The notes under the pieces were generated by a model. The model did no database searches and was not told where the DNA came from. It saw only the letters and a program-made list of their open reading frames with translations. Below are positions 34,083 through 46,503 of a stretch of 64,000 nucleotides of DNA, piece after piece. Position numbers and translations under genes: made by a program. Position 1 is the first letter of the stretch. Each line of letters begins with the position of its first letter. This DNA comes from Rallus limicola (lineage: Eukaryota; Chordata; Aves; Gruiformes; Rallidae), in NCBI GenBank assembly GCA_022605955.1, contig JAKCOZ010000221.1, positions 124,001 to 188,000 on the forward strand. Direction: 5' to 3'.

Positions 34083-36949
34083 ATGCCTTTCATGCCTAGC
34101 TTCTTTACTTTGGGAGTTATTGCTGGACGTTTAGCATGTTTTGAACTGCAGTCTGCTAGGGCCGAGAAAAGCACCGTAGGAGGTTCCAGGCATGTTCCCT
34201 CTTTCCAGGCAAAGGAAAAGGCTGAGAGCCAAAGTGACAGGGTCTGCTCGTGTGTCCTGTTAGGAGGTTTCAGACAAGCTATGCCTTTCAGGCCTAGCTT
34301 CTTTACTTTGGGAGTTATTGCTGGACGTTTAACATGTTTTGAACTGCAGTCTGCTAGGGCCGAGAAAAGCACAGTAGGAGGTTCCAGGCATGTTCCCTCT
34401 TTCCAGGCAAAGGAAAAGGCTGAGAGCCAAAGTGACAGGTGCTGCTCATGTGTCCTGTTAGGAGGTTTCAGACAAGCTATGCCTTTCAGGCCTAGCTTCT
34501 TTACTTTGGGAGTTATTGCTGGACGTTTAGCATGTTTTGAGCTGCAGTCTGCTAGGGTCGAGAAAAGCACCGTAGGAGGTTCCAGGCATGTTCCCTCTTT
34601 CCAAGCAAAGGAAAAAGCTGAGAGCCAAAGTGACAGGGTTTGCTCGTGTGTCCTGTTAGGAGGTTTCAGACAAGCTATGCCTTTCAGGCCTATCTTCTTT
34701 ACTTTGGGAGTTATTGCTGGACGTTTAGCATGTTTTGAGCTGCAGTCTGCTAGGGCCGAGAAAAGCACCGTAGGAGGTTCCAGGCATGTTCCCTCTTTCC
34801 AGGCAAAGGAAAAGGCTGAGAGCCAAAGTGACAGGGTCTGCTCGTGTGTCCTGTTAGGAGGTTTCAGACAAGCTATGCCTTTCAGGCCTAGCTTCTTTAC
34901 TTTGGGAGTTATTGCTGGACGTTTAGCATGTTTTGAACTGCAGTCTGCTAGGGCCGAGAAAAGCACCGTAGGAGGTTCCAGGCATGTTCCCTCTTTCCAG
35001 GCAAAGAAAAAGGCTGAGAGCCAAAGTGACAGGGTCTGCTCGGGTGTCCTGTTAGGAGGTTTCAGACAAGCTATGCCTTTCAGGCCTAGCTTCTTTACTT
35101 TGGGAGTTATTGCTGGACGTTTAGCATGTTTTGAACTGCAGTCTGCTAGGGCCGAGAAAAGCACCGTAGGAGGTTCCAGGCATGTTCCCTCTTTCCAGGC
35201 AAAGGAAAAGGCTGACAGCCAAAGTGACAGGTGCTGCTCATGTGTCCTGTTAGGAGGTTTCAGACAAGCTATGCCTTTCAGGCCTAGCTTCTTTACTTTG
35301 GGAGTTATTGCTGGACGTTTAGCATGTTTTGAACTGTAGTCTGCTAGGGCCGAGAAAAGCACCGTAGGAGGTTCCAGGCATGTTCCCTCTTTCCAGGCAA
35401 AGGAAAAGGCTGAGAGCCAAAGTGACAGGGGCTGCTCGTGTGTCCTGTTAGGAGGTTTCAGACAAGCTATGCCTTTCAGGCCTAGCTTCTTTACTTTGGG
35501 AGTTATTGCTGGACGTTTAGCATGTTTTGAACTGCAGTCTGCTAGGGCCGAGAAAAGCACCGTAGGAGGTTCCAGGCATGTTCCCTCTTTCCAGGCAAAG
35601 GAAAAGGCTGAGATCCAAAGTGACAGGGGCTGCTCGTGTGTCCTGTTAGGAGGTTTCAGACAAGCTATGCCTTTCAGGCCTAGCTTCTTTACTTTGGGAG
35701 TTATTGCTGGACGTTTAGCATGTTTTGAACTGCAGTCTGCTAGGGCCGAGAAAAGCACCGTAGGAGGTTCCAGGCATGTTCCCTCTTTCCAGGCAAAGGA
35801 AAAGGCTGAGAGCCAAAGTGACAGGGTCTGCTCGTGTGTCCTGTTAGGAGGTTTCAGACAAGCTATGCCTTTCAGGCCTAGCTTCTTTACTTTGGGAGTT
35901 ATTGCTGGACGTTTAGCATGTTTTGAACTGCAGTCTGCTAGGGCCGAGAAAAGCACCGTAGGAGGTTCCAGGCATGTTCCCTCTTTCCAGGCAAAGGAAA
36001 AGGCTGAGAGCCAAAGTGACAGGGTCTGCTCGTGTGTCCTGTTAGGAGGTTTCAGACAAGCTATGCCTTTCAGGCCTAGCTTCTATACTTTGGGAGTTAT
36101 TGCTGGACGTTTAGCATGTTTTGAACTGCAGTCTGCTAGGGCCGAGAAAAGCACCGTAGGAGGTTCCAGGCATGTTCCCTCTTTCCAGGCAAAGGAAAAG
36201 GCTGAGAGCCAAAGTGACAGGGTCTGCTCGTGTGTCCTGTTAGGAGGTTTCAGACAAGCTATGCCTTTCAGGCCTAGCTTCTTTACTTTGGGAGTTATTG
36301 CTGGACGTTTAGCATGTTTTGAACTGCAGTCTGCTAGGGCCGAGAAAAGCACCGTAGGAGGTTCCAGGCATGTTCCCTCTTTCCAGGCAAAGGAAAAGGC
36401 TGAGAGCCAAAGTGACAGGGTCTGCTCGTGTGTCCTGTTAGGAAGTTTCAGACAAGCTATGCCTTTCAGGCCTAGCTTCTTTACTTTGGGAGTTATTGCT
36501 GGACATTTAGCATGTTTTGAACTGCAGTCTGCTAGGCCCGAGAAAAGCACCGTAGGAGGTTCCAGGCATGTTCCCTCTTTCCAGGCAAAGGAAAAGGCTG
36601 AGAGCCAAAGTGACAGGGGCTGCTCGTGTGTCCTGTTAGGAGGTTTCAGACAAGCTATGCCTTTCAGGCCTAGCTTCTTTACTTTGGGAGTTATTGCTGG
36701 ACGTTTAGCATGTTTTGAACTGCAGTCTGCTAGGGCCGAGAAAAGCACCGTAGGAGGTTCCAGGCATGTTCCCTCTTTCCAGGCAAAGGAAAAGGCTGAG
36801 AGCCAAAGTGACAGGGTCTGCTCGTGTGTCCTGTTAGGAGGTTTCAGACAAGCTATGCCTTTCAGGCCTAGCTTCTTTACTTTGGGAGTTATTGCTGGAC
36901 GTTTAGCATGTTTTGAACTGCAGTCTGCTAGGGCCGAGAAAAGCACCGT

Positions 36950-38020
36950 AGGAGGTTCCAGGCATGTTCCCTCTTTCCAGGCAAAGGAAAAGGCTGAGAG
37001 CCAATATGACAGGTGCTGCTCATGTGTCCTGTTAGGAGGTTTCAGACAAGCTATGCCTTTCAGGCCTAGCTTCTTTACTTTGGGAGTTATTGCTGGACGT
37101 TTAGCATGTTTTGAACTGCAGTCTGCTAGGGCCGAGAAAAGCACCGTAGGAGGTTCCAGGCATGTTCCCTATTTCCAGGCAAAGGAAAAGGCTGAGAGCC
37201 AAAGTGACAGGGTCTGCTCGGGTGTCCTGTTAGGAGGTTTCAGACAAGCTATGCCTTTCAGGCCTAGCTTCTTTACTTTGGGAGTTATTGCTGGACGTTT
37301 AGCATGTTTTGAGCTGCAGTCTGCTAGGGCCGAGAAAAGCACCGTAGGAGGTTCCAGGCATGTTCCCTCTTTCCAAGCAAAGGAAAAAGCTGAGAGCCAA
37401 AGTGACAGGGTTTGCTCGTGTGTCCTGTTAGGAGGTTTCAGACAAGCTATGCCTTTCAGGCCTAGCTTCTTTACTTTGGGAGTTATTGCTGGACGTTTAG
37501 CATGTTTTGAACTGCAGTCTGCTAGGGCCGAGAAAAGCACCGTAGGAGGTTCCAGGCATGTTCCCTCTTTCCAGGCAAAGGAAAAGGCTGAGAGCCAAAG
37601 TGACAGGTGCTGCTCATGTGTCCTGTTAGGAGGTTTCAGACAAGCTATGCCTTTCAGGCCTAGCTTCTTTACTTTGGGAGTTATTGCTGGACGTTTAGCA
37701 TGTTTTGAACTGCAGTCTGCTAGGGCCGAGAAAAGCACCGTAGGAGGTTCCAGGCATGTTCCCTCTTTCCAGGCAAAGGAAAAGGCTGAGAGCCAAAGTG
37801 ACAGGGTCTGCTCGTGTGTCCAGTTAGGAGGTTTCAGACAAGCTATGCCTTTCAGGCCTAGCTTCTTTACTTTGGGAGTTATTGCTGGACGTTTAGCATG
37901 TTTTGAGCTGCAGTCTGCTAGGGCCGAGAAAAGCACCGTAGGAGGTTCCAGGCATGTTCCCTCTTTCCAAGCAAAGGAAAAAGCTGAGAGCCAAAGTGAA
38001 AGGGTTTGCTCGTGTGTCCT
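36950..38020 (+). repeat. Mosaic block with CTATTTCC mark, copy 1
   Basis: Contains GACAGGTGCTGCTCATG, then TTCCCTATTTCC (37169) with CTCGGGTG, then a TTTTGAGCTG monomer with TTTCCAAGC and GGGTTTGC, then another GGTGC class. Related blocks lie at about 42300-43343 and 46450-47547. The 42411 mark is 5242 bp (26 monomers plus two 47-bp segments) from this one. Block edges are approximate. Confidence 0.75.
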
Positions 38021-39598
38021 GTTAGGAGGTTTCAGACAAGCTATGCCTTTCAGGCCTAGCTTCTTTACTTTGGGAGTTATTGCTGGACGTTTAGCATGTT
38101 TTGAATTGCAGTCTGCTAGGGCCGAGAAAAGCACCGTAGGAGGTTCCAGGCATGTTCCCTCTTTCCAGGCAAAGGAAAAGGCTGAGAGCCAAAGTGACAG
38201 GGTCTGCTTGTGTGTCCTGTTAGGAGGTTTCAGACAAGCTATGCCTTTCAGGCCTAGCTTCTTTACTTTGGGAGTTATTGCTGGACGTTTAGCATGTTTT
38301 GAACTGCAGTCTGCTAGGGCTGAGAAAAGCACCGTAGGAGGTTCCAGGCATGTTCCCTCTTTCCAGGCAAAGGAAAAGGCTGAGAGCCAAAGTGACAGGG
38401 TCTGCTTGTGTGTCCTGTTAGGAGGTTTCAGACAAGCTATGCCTTTCAGGCCTAGCTTCTTTACTTTGGGAGTTATTGCTGGACGTTTAGCATGTTTTGA
38501 ACTGCAGTCTGCTAGGGCCGAGAAAAGCACCGTAGGAGGTTCCAGGCATGTTCCCTCTTTCCAGGCAAAGGAAAAGGCTGAGAACCAAAGTGACAGGGGC
38601 TGCTCGTGTGTCATGTTAGGAGGTTTCAGACAAGCTATGCCTTTCAGGCCTAGCTTCTTTACTTTGGGAGTTATTGCTGGACGTTTAGCATGTTTTGAAC
38701 TGCAGTCTGCTAGGGCCGAGAAAAGCACCGTAGGAGGTTCCAGGCATGTTCCCTCTTTCCAGGCAAAGGAAAAGGCTGAGAACCAAAGTGACAGGGGCTG
38801 CTCGTGTGTCATGTTAGGAGGTTTCAGACAAGCTATGCCTTTCAGGCCTAGCTTCTTTACTTTGGGAGTTATTGCTGGACGTTTAGCATGTTTTGAACTG
38901 CAGTCTGCTAGGGCCGAGAAAAGCACCGTAGGAGGTTCCAGGCATGTTCCCTCTTTCCAGGCAAAGGAAAAGGCTGAGAGCCAAAGTGACAGGGGCTGCT
39001 CGTGGGTCCTGTTAGGAGGTTTCAGACAAGCTATGCCTTTCAGGCCTAGCTTCTATACTTTGGGAGTTATTGCTGGACGTTTAGCATGTTTTGAACTGCA
39101 GTCTGCTAGGGCCGAGAAAAGCACCGTAGGAGGTTCCAGGCATGTTCCCTCTTTCCAGGCAAAGGAAAAGGCTGAGAGCCGAAGTGACAGGGTCTGCTCG
39201 TGTGTCCTGTTAGGAGGTTTCAGACAAGTTATGCCTTTCAGGCCTAGCTTCTTTACTTTGGGAGTTATTGCTGGACGTTTAGCATGTTTTGAACTGCAGT
39301 CTGCTAGGGCCGAGAAAAGCACCGTAGGAGGTTCCAGGCATGTTCCCTCTTTCCAGGCAAAGGAAAAGGCTGAGAGCCAAAGTGACAGGGGCTGCTCGTG
39401 TGTCCTGTTAGGAGGTTTCAGACAAGCTATGCCTTTCAGGCCTAGCTTCTTTACTTTGGGAGTTATTGCTGGACGTTTAGCATGTTTTGAACTGCAGTCT
39501 GCTAGGGCCGAGAAAAGCACCGTAGGAGGTTCCAGGCATGTTCCCTCTTTCCAGGCAAAGGAAAAGGCTGAGAGCCAAAGTGACAGGGTCTGCTCGTG

Positions 39599-39669
39599 TG
39601 TCCTGTTAGGAGGTTTCAGACAAGCTATGCCTTTCAGGCCTAGCTTGTCTGAAACCTCTTAACAGGACA
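39599..39669 (+). repeat. Hairpin junction 20
   Basis: One right-arm change (ACCTCTTAACAGG), leaving a G-T type wobble; shared with junctions 23 and 27. The next block has 13 monomers. Confidence 0.96.
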
Positions 39670-40439
39670 AGCTATGCCTTTCATGCCTAGCTTCTTTACT
39701 TTGGGAGTTATTGCTGGACGTTTAGCATGTTTTGAACTGCAGTCTGCTAGGGCCGAGAAAAGCACCGTAGGAGGTTCCAGGCATGTTCCCTCTTTCCAGG
39801 CAAAGGAAAAGGCTGAGAGCCAAAGTGACAGGGTCTGCTCGTGTGTCCTGTTAGGAGGTTTCAGACAAGCTATGCCTTTCAGGCCTAGCTTCTTTACTTT
39901 GGGAGTTATTGCTGGACGTTTAGCATGTTTTGAACTGCAGTCTGCTAGGGCCGAGAAAAGCACCGTAGGAGGTTCCAGGCATGTTCCCTCTTTCCAGGCA
40001 AAGGAAAAGGCTGAGAGCCAAAGTGACAGGTGCTGCTCATGTGTCCTGTTAGGAGGTTTCAGACAAGCTATGCCTTTCAGGCCTAGCTTCTTTACTTTGG
40101 GAGTTATTGCTGGACGTTTAGCATGTTTTGAACTGCAGTCTGCTAGGGCCGAGAAAAGCACCGTAGGAGGTTCCAGGCATGTTCCCTCTTTCCAGGCAAA
40201 GGAAAAGGCTGAGATCCAAAGTGACAGCGTCTGCTCGGGTGTCCTGTTAGGAGGTTTCAGACAAGCTATGCCTTTCAGGCCTAGCTTCTTTACTTTGGGA
40301 GTTATTGCTGGACGTTTAGCATGTTTTGAACTGCAGTCTGCTAGGGCCGAGAAAAGCACCGTAGGAGGTTCCAGGCATGTTCCCTCTTTCCAGGCAAAGG
40401 AAAAGGCTGAGAGCCAAAGTGACAGGGGCTGCTCGTGTG

Positions 40440-41660
40440 TCCTGTTAGGAGGTTTCAGACAAGCTATGCCTTTCAGGCCTAGCTTCTTTACTTTGGGAGT
40501 TATTGCTGGACGTTTAGCATGTTTTGAGCTGCAGTCTGCTAGGGCCGAGAAAAGCACCGTAGGAGGTTCCAGGCATGTTCCCTCTTTCCAGGCAAAGGAA
40601 AAGGCTGAGAGCCAAAGTGACAGGGTCTGCTCGTGTGTCCTGTTAGGAGGTTTCAGACAAGCTATGCCTTTCAGGCCTAGCTTCTTTACTTTGGGAGTTA
40701 TTGCTGGACGTTTAGCATGTTTTGAACTGCAGTCTGCTAGGGCCGAGAAAAGCACCGTAGGAGGTTCCAGGCATGTTCCCTCTTTCCAGGCAAAGGAAAA
40801 GGCTGAGAACCAAAGTGACAGGGGCTGCTCGTGTGTCATGTTAGGAGGTTTCAGACAAGCTATGCCTTTCAGGCCTAGCTTCTTTACTTTGGGAGTTATT
40901 GCTGGACGTTTAGCATGTTTTGAATTGCAGTCTGCTAGGGCCGAGAAAAGCACCGTAGGAGGTTCCAGGCATGTTCCCTCTTTCCAGGCAAAGGAAAAGG
41001 CTGAGAGCCAAAGTGACAGGGTCTGCTCGTGTGTCCTGTTAGGAGGTTTCAGACAAGCTATGCCTTTCAGGCCTAGCTTCTTTACTTTGGGAGTTATTGC
41101 TGGACGTTTAGCATGTTTTGAACTGCAGTCTGCTAGGGCCGAGAAAAGCACCGTAGGAGGTTCCAGGCATGTTCCCTCTTTCCAGGCAAAGGAAAAGGCT
41201 GAGAGCCAAAGTGACAGGGTCTGCTCGTGTGTCCTGTTAGGAGGTTTCAGACAAGCTATGCCTTTCAGGCCTAGCTTCTTTACTTTGGGAGTTATTGCTG
41301 GACGTTTAGCATGTTTTGAACTGCAGTCTGCTAGGGCCGAGAAAAGCACCGTAGGAGGTTCCAGGCATGTTCCCTCTTTCCAGGCAAAGGAAAAGGCTGA
41401 GAGCCAAAGTGACAGGGGCTGCTTGTGTGTCCTGTTAGGAGGTTTCAGACAAGCTATGCCTTTCAGGCCTAGCTTCTTTACTTTGGGAGTTATTGCTGGA
41501 CGTTTAGCATGTTTTGAACTGCAGTCTGCTAGGGCCGAGAAAAGCACCGTAGGAAGTTCCAGGCATGTTCCCTCTTTCCAGGCAAAGGAAAAGGCTGAGA
41601 GCCAAAGTGACAGGGTCTGCTCGTGTGTCATGTTAGGAGGTTTCAGACAAGCTATGCCTT
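40440..41660 (+). repeat. Six-monomer segment duplicated 10,830 bp away, copy 1
   Basis: Marks TTTTGAGCTG (40524), GAGAACC with TCATG (40805), GAATTGCAG (40922), GGGGCTGCTTGTG and AGGAAGTTCC (41551) recur at 51354, 51635, 51752 and 52381, all offset by 10,830 bp. Edges are approximate; a few substitutions differ between copies. Confidence 0.85.
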
Positions 41661-42219
41661 TCAGGCCTAGCTTCTTTACTTTGGGAGTTATTGCTGGACG
41701 TTTAGCATGTTTTGAACTGCAGTCTGCTAGGGCCGAGAAAAGCACCGTAGGAGGTTCCAGGCATGTTCCCTCTTTCCAGGCAAAGGAAAAGGCTGAGAGC
41801 CAAAGTGACAGGGGCTGCTCGTGTGTCCTGTTAGGAGGTTTCAGACAAGCTATGCCTTTCAGGCCTCGCTTCTTTACTTTGGGAGTTATTGCTGGACGTT
41901 TAGCATGTTTTGAACTGCAGTCTGCTAGGGCCGAGAAAAGCACCGTAGGAGGTTCCAGGCATGTTCCCTCTTTCCAGGCAAAGGAAAAGGCTGAGAGCCA
42001 AAGTGACAGGGGCTGCTCGTGTGTCATGTTAGGAGGTTTCAGACAAGCTATGCCTTTCAGGCCTAGCTTCTTTACTTTGGGAGTTATTGCTGGACGTTTA
42101 GCATGTTTTGAATTGCAGTCTGCTAGGGCCGAGAAAAGCACCGTAGGAGGTTCCAGGCATGTTCCCTCTTTCCAGGCAAAGGAAAAGGCTGAGAGCCAAA
42201 GTGACAGGGTCTGCTCGTG

Positions 42220-42290
42220 TGTCCTGTTAGGAGGTTTCAGACAAGCTATGCCTTTAAGGCCTACCTTGTCTGAATCCTCCAAACAGGACA
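42220..42290 (+). repeat. Hairpin junction 21 (diverged right arm)
   Basis: The right arm carries three changes (TACCTTG, GAATCC, CCAAAC) and the loop has CTTTAAGG. The left arm is consensus, so none of the changes is compensated. Junction 22 has the same right-arm changes. The next block has 11 monomers less one 1-bp deletion. Confidence 0.95.
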
Positions 42291-42299
42291 AGCTATGCC

Positions 42300-43343
42300 T
42301 TTCATGCCTAGCTTCTTTACTTTGGGAGTTATTGCTGGACGTTTAGCATGTTTTGAACTGCAGTCTGCTAGGGCCGAGAAAAGCACCGTAGGAGGTTCCA
42401 GGCATGTTCCCTATTTCCAGGCAAAGGAAAAGGCTGAGAGCCAAAGTGACAGGGTCTGCTCGGGTGTCCTGTTAGGAGGTTTCAGACAAGCTATGCCTTT
42501 CAGGCCTAGCTTCTTTACTTTGGGAGTTATTGCTGGACGTTTAGCATGTTTTGAGCTGCAGTCTGCTAGGGCCGAGAAAAGCACAGTAGGAGGTTCCAGG
42601 CATGTTCCCTCTTTCCAAGCAAAGGAAAAAGCTGAGAGCCAAAGTGACAGGGTTTGCTCGTGTGTCCTGTTAGGAGGTTTCAGACAAGCTATGCCTTTCA
42701 GGCCTAGCTTCTTTACTTTGGGAGTTATTGCTGGACGTTTAGCATGTTTTGAACTGCAGTCTGCTAGGGCCGAGAAAAGCACCGTAGGAGGTTCCAGGCA
42801 TGTTCCCTCTTTCCAGGCAAAGGAAAAGGCTGAGAGCCAAAGTGACAGGTGCTGCTCATGTGTCCTGTTAGGAGGTTTCAGACAAGCTATGCCTTTCAGG
42901 CCTAGCTTCTTTACTTTGGGAGTTATTGCTGGACGTTTAGCATGTTTTGAACTGCAGTCTGCTAGGGCCGAGAAAAGCACCGTAGGAGGTTCCAGGCATG
43001 TTCCCTCTTTCCAGGCAAAGGAAAAGGCTGAGAGCCAAAGTGACAGGGTCTGCTCGGGTGTCCTGTTAGGAGGTTTCAGACAAGCTATGCCTTTCAGGCC
43101 TAGCTTCTTTACTTTGGGAGTTATTGCTGGACGTTTAGCATGTTTTGAACTGCAGTCTGCTAGGGCCGAGAAAAGCACCGTAGGAGGTTCCAGGCATGTT
43201 CCCTCTTTCCAGGCAAAGGAAAAGGCTGAGAGCCAAAGTGACAGGGTCTGCTCGGGTGTCCTGTTAGGAGGTTTCAGACAAGCTATGCCTTTCAGGCCTA
43301 GCTTCTTTACTTTGGGAGTTATTGCTGGACGTTTAGCATGTTT
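42300..43343 (+). repeat. Mosaic block with CTATTTCC mark, copy 2
   Basis: Runs from the first monomer after junction 21 through CTATTTCC (42411), a TTTTGAGCTG monomer with GCACAGTAGG, a GGTGC monomer and two CTCGGGTG monomers, to a 1-bp T deletion in GCATGTTTGAGC (43343). It matches 46504-47547 at an offset of 4204 bp, including the deletion. Confidence 0.88.
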
Positions 43344-44443
43344 GAGCTGCAGTCTGCTAGGGCCGAGAAAAGCACCGTAGGAGGTTCCAGGCATGTTCCC
43401 TCTTTCCAGGCAAAGGAAAAAGCTGAGAGCCAAAGTAAATGGGTTTGCTCGTGTGTCCTGTTAGGAGGTTTCAGACAAGCTATGCCTTTCAGGCCTAGCT
43501 TCTTTACTTTGGGAGTTATTGCTGGACGTTTAGCATGTTTTGAATTGCAGTCTGCTAGGGCCGAGAAAAGCACCGTAGGAGGTTCCAGGCATGTTCCCTC
43601 TTTCCAGGCAAAGGAAAAGGCTGAGAGCCAAAGTGACAGGGTCTGCTTGTGTGTCCTGTTAGGAGGTTTCAGACAAGCTATGCCTTTCAGGCCTAGCTTC
43701 TTTACTTTGGGAGTTATTGCTGGACGTTTAGCATGTTTTGAACTGCAGTCTGCTAGGGCCGAGAAAAGCACCGTAGGAGGTTCCAGGCATGTTCCCTCTT
43801 TCCAGGCAAAGGAAAAGGCTGAGAGCCAAAGTGACAGGGTCTGCTTGTGTGTCCTGTTAGGAGGTTTCAGACAAGCTATGCCTTTCAGGCCTAGCTTCTT
43901 TACTTTGGGAGTTATTGCTGGACGTTTAGCATGTTTTGAACTGCAGTCTGCTAGGGCCGAGAAAAGCACCGTAGGAGGTTCCAGGCATGTTCCCTCTTTC
44001 CAGGCAAAGGAAAAGGCTGAGAACCAAAGTGACAGGGGCTGCTCGTGTGTCATGTTAGGAGGTTTCAGACAAGCTATGCCTTTCAGGCCTAGCTTCTTTA
44101 CTTTGGGAGTTATTGCTGGACGTTTAGCATGTTTTGAACTGCAGTCTGCTAGGGCCGAGAAAAGCACCGTAGGAGGTTCCAGGCATGTTCCCTCTTTCCA
44201 GGCAAAGGAAAAGGCTGAGAGCCAAAGTGACAGGGGCTGCTTGTGTGTCCTGTTAGGAGGTTTCAGACAAGCTATGCCTTTCAGGCCTAGCTTCTTTACT
44301 TTGGGAGTTATTGCTGGACGTTTAGCATGTTTTGAACTGCAGTCTGCTAGGGCCGAGAAAAGCACCGTAGGAGGTTCCAGGCATGTTCCCTCTTTCCAGG
44401 CAAAGGAAAAGGCTGAGAGCCAAAGTGACAGGGTCTGCTCGTG

Positions 44444-44514
44444 TGTCCTGTTAGGAGGTTTCAGACAAGCTATGCCTTTCAGGCCTACCTTGTCTGAATC
44501 CTCCAAACAGGACA
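44444..44514 (+). repeat. Hairpin junction 22 (diverged right arm)
   Basis: Same three right-arm changes as junction 21 with an ordinary loop. The next block has 29 monomers less two 1-bp deletions (44519-50305). Confidence 0.95.
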
Positions 44515-46503
44515 AGCTATGCCTTTCATGCCTAGCTTCTTTACTTTGGGAGTTATTGCTGGACGTTTAGCATGTTTTGAACTGCAGTCTGCTAGGGCCG
44601 AGAAAAGCACCGTAGGAGGTTCCAGGCATGTTCCCTCTTTCCAGGCAAAGGAAAAGGCTGAGAGCCAAAGTGACAGGGTCTGCTCGTGTGTCCTGTTAGG
44701 AGGTTTCAGACAAGCTATGCCTTTCAGGCCTAGCTTCTTTACTTTGGGAGTTATTGCTGGACGTTTAGCATGTTTTGAACTGCAGTCTGCTAGGGCCGAG
44801 AAAAGCACCGTAGGAGGTTCCAGGCATGTTCCCTCTTTCCAGGCAAAGGAAAAGGCTGAGAGCCAAAGTGACAGGGTCTGCTTGTGTGTCCTGTTAGGAG
44901 GTTTCAGACAAGCTATGCCTTTCAGGCCTAGCTTCTTTACTTTGGGAGTTATTGCTGGACCTTTAGCATGTTTTGAACTGCAGTCTGCTAGGGCCGAGAA
45001 AAGCACCGTAGGAGGTTCCAGGCATGTTCCCTCTTTCCAGGCAAAGGAAAAGGCTGAGAACCAAAGTGACAGGGGCTGCTCGTGTGTCATGTTAGGAGGT
45101 TTCAGACAAGCTATGCCTTTCAGGCCTAGCTTCTTTACTTTGGGAGTTATTGCTGGACGTTTAGCATGTTTTGAACTGCAGTCTGCTAGGGCCGAGAAAA
45201 GCACCGTAGGAGGTTCCAGGCATGTTCCCTCTTTCCAGGCAAAGGAAAAGGCTGAGAACCAAAGTGACAGGGTCTGCTCGTGTGTCATGTTAGGAGGTTT
45301 CAGACAAGCTATGCCTTTCAGGCCTAGCTTCTTTACTTTGGGAGTTATTGCTGGACGTTTAGCATGTTTTGAACTGCAGTCTGCTAGGGCCGAGAAAAGC
45401 ACCGTAGGAGGTTCCAGGCATGTTCCCTCTTTCCAGGCAAAGGAAAAGGCTGAGAGCCAAAGTGACAGGGGCTGCTCGTGGGTCCTGTTAGGAGGTTTCA
45501 GACAAGCTATGCCTTTCAGGCCTAGCTTCTTTACTTTGGGAGTTATTGCTGGACGTTTAGCATGTTTTGAACTGCAGTCTGCTAGGGCCGAGAAAAGCAC
45601 CGTAGGAGGTTCCAGGCATGTTCCCTCTTTCCAGGCAAAGGAAAAGGCTGAGAGCCAAAGTGACAGGGTCTGCTCGTGTGTCCTGTTAGGAGGTTTCAGA
45701 CAAGCTATGCCTTTCAGGCCTAGCTTCTTTACTTTGGGAGTTATTGCTGGACGTTTAGCATGTTTTGAACTGCAGTCTGCTAGGGCCGAGAAAAGCACCG
45801 TAGGAGGTTCCAGGCATGTTCCCTCTTTCCAGGCAAAGGAAAAGGCTGAGAGCCAAAGTGACAGGGTCTGCTCGTGTGTCCTGTTAGGAGGTTTCAGACA
45901 AGCTATGCCTTTCAGGCCTAGCTTCTTTACTTTGGGAGTTATTGCTGGACATTTAGCATGTTTTGAACTGCAGTCTGCTAGGCCCGAGAAAAGCACCGTA
46001 GGAGGTTCCAGGCATGTTCCCTCTTTCCAGGCAAAGGAAAAGGCTGAGAGCCAAAGTGACAGGGGCTGCTCGTGTGTCCTGTTAGGAGGTTTCAGACAAG
46101 CTATGCCTTTCAGGCCTAGCTTCTTTACTTTGGGAGTTATTGCTGGACGTTTAGCATGTTTTGAACTGCAGTCTGCTAGGGCCGAGAAAAGCACCGTAGG
46201 AGGTTCCAGGCATGTTCCCTCTTTCCAGGCAAAGGAAAAGGCTGAGAGCCAAAGTGACAGGGGCTGCTCGTGTGTCCTGTTAGGAGGTTTCAGACAAGCT
46301 ATGCCTTTCAGGCCTAGCTTCTTTACTTTGGGAGTTATTGCTGGACGTTTAGCATGTTTTGAACTGCAGTCTGCTAGGGCCGAGAAAAGCACCGTAGGAG
46401 GTTCCAGGCATGTTCCCTCTTTCCAGGCAAAGGAAAAGGCTGAGAGCCAAAGTGACAGGTGCTGCTCATGTGTCCTGTTAGGAGGTTTCAGACAAGCTAT
46501 GCC

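Noticed and set aside
31264..34129. Assembly duplication as the only explanation of the near-identical HOR pairs
   Set aside because: The pairs carry distinct private variants (for example ACATTTAGC with AGGCCCG only in copy 2, and the junction only in copy 1), which a simple assembly duplicate would not show. Read-level checking is still needed for the most uniform tract at 14.6-17.2 kb.
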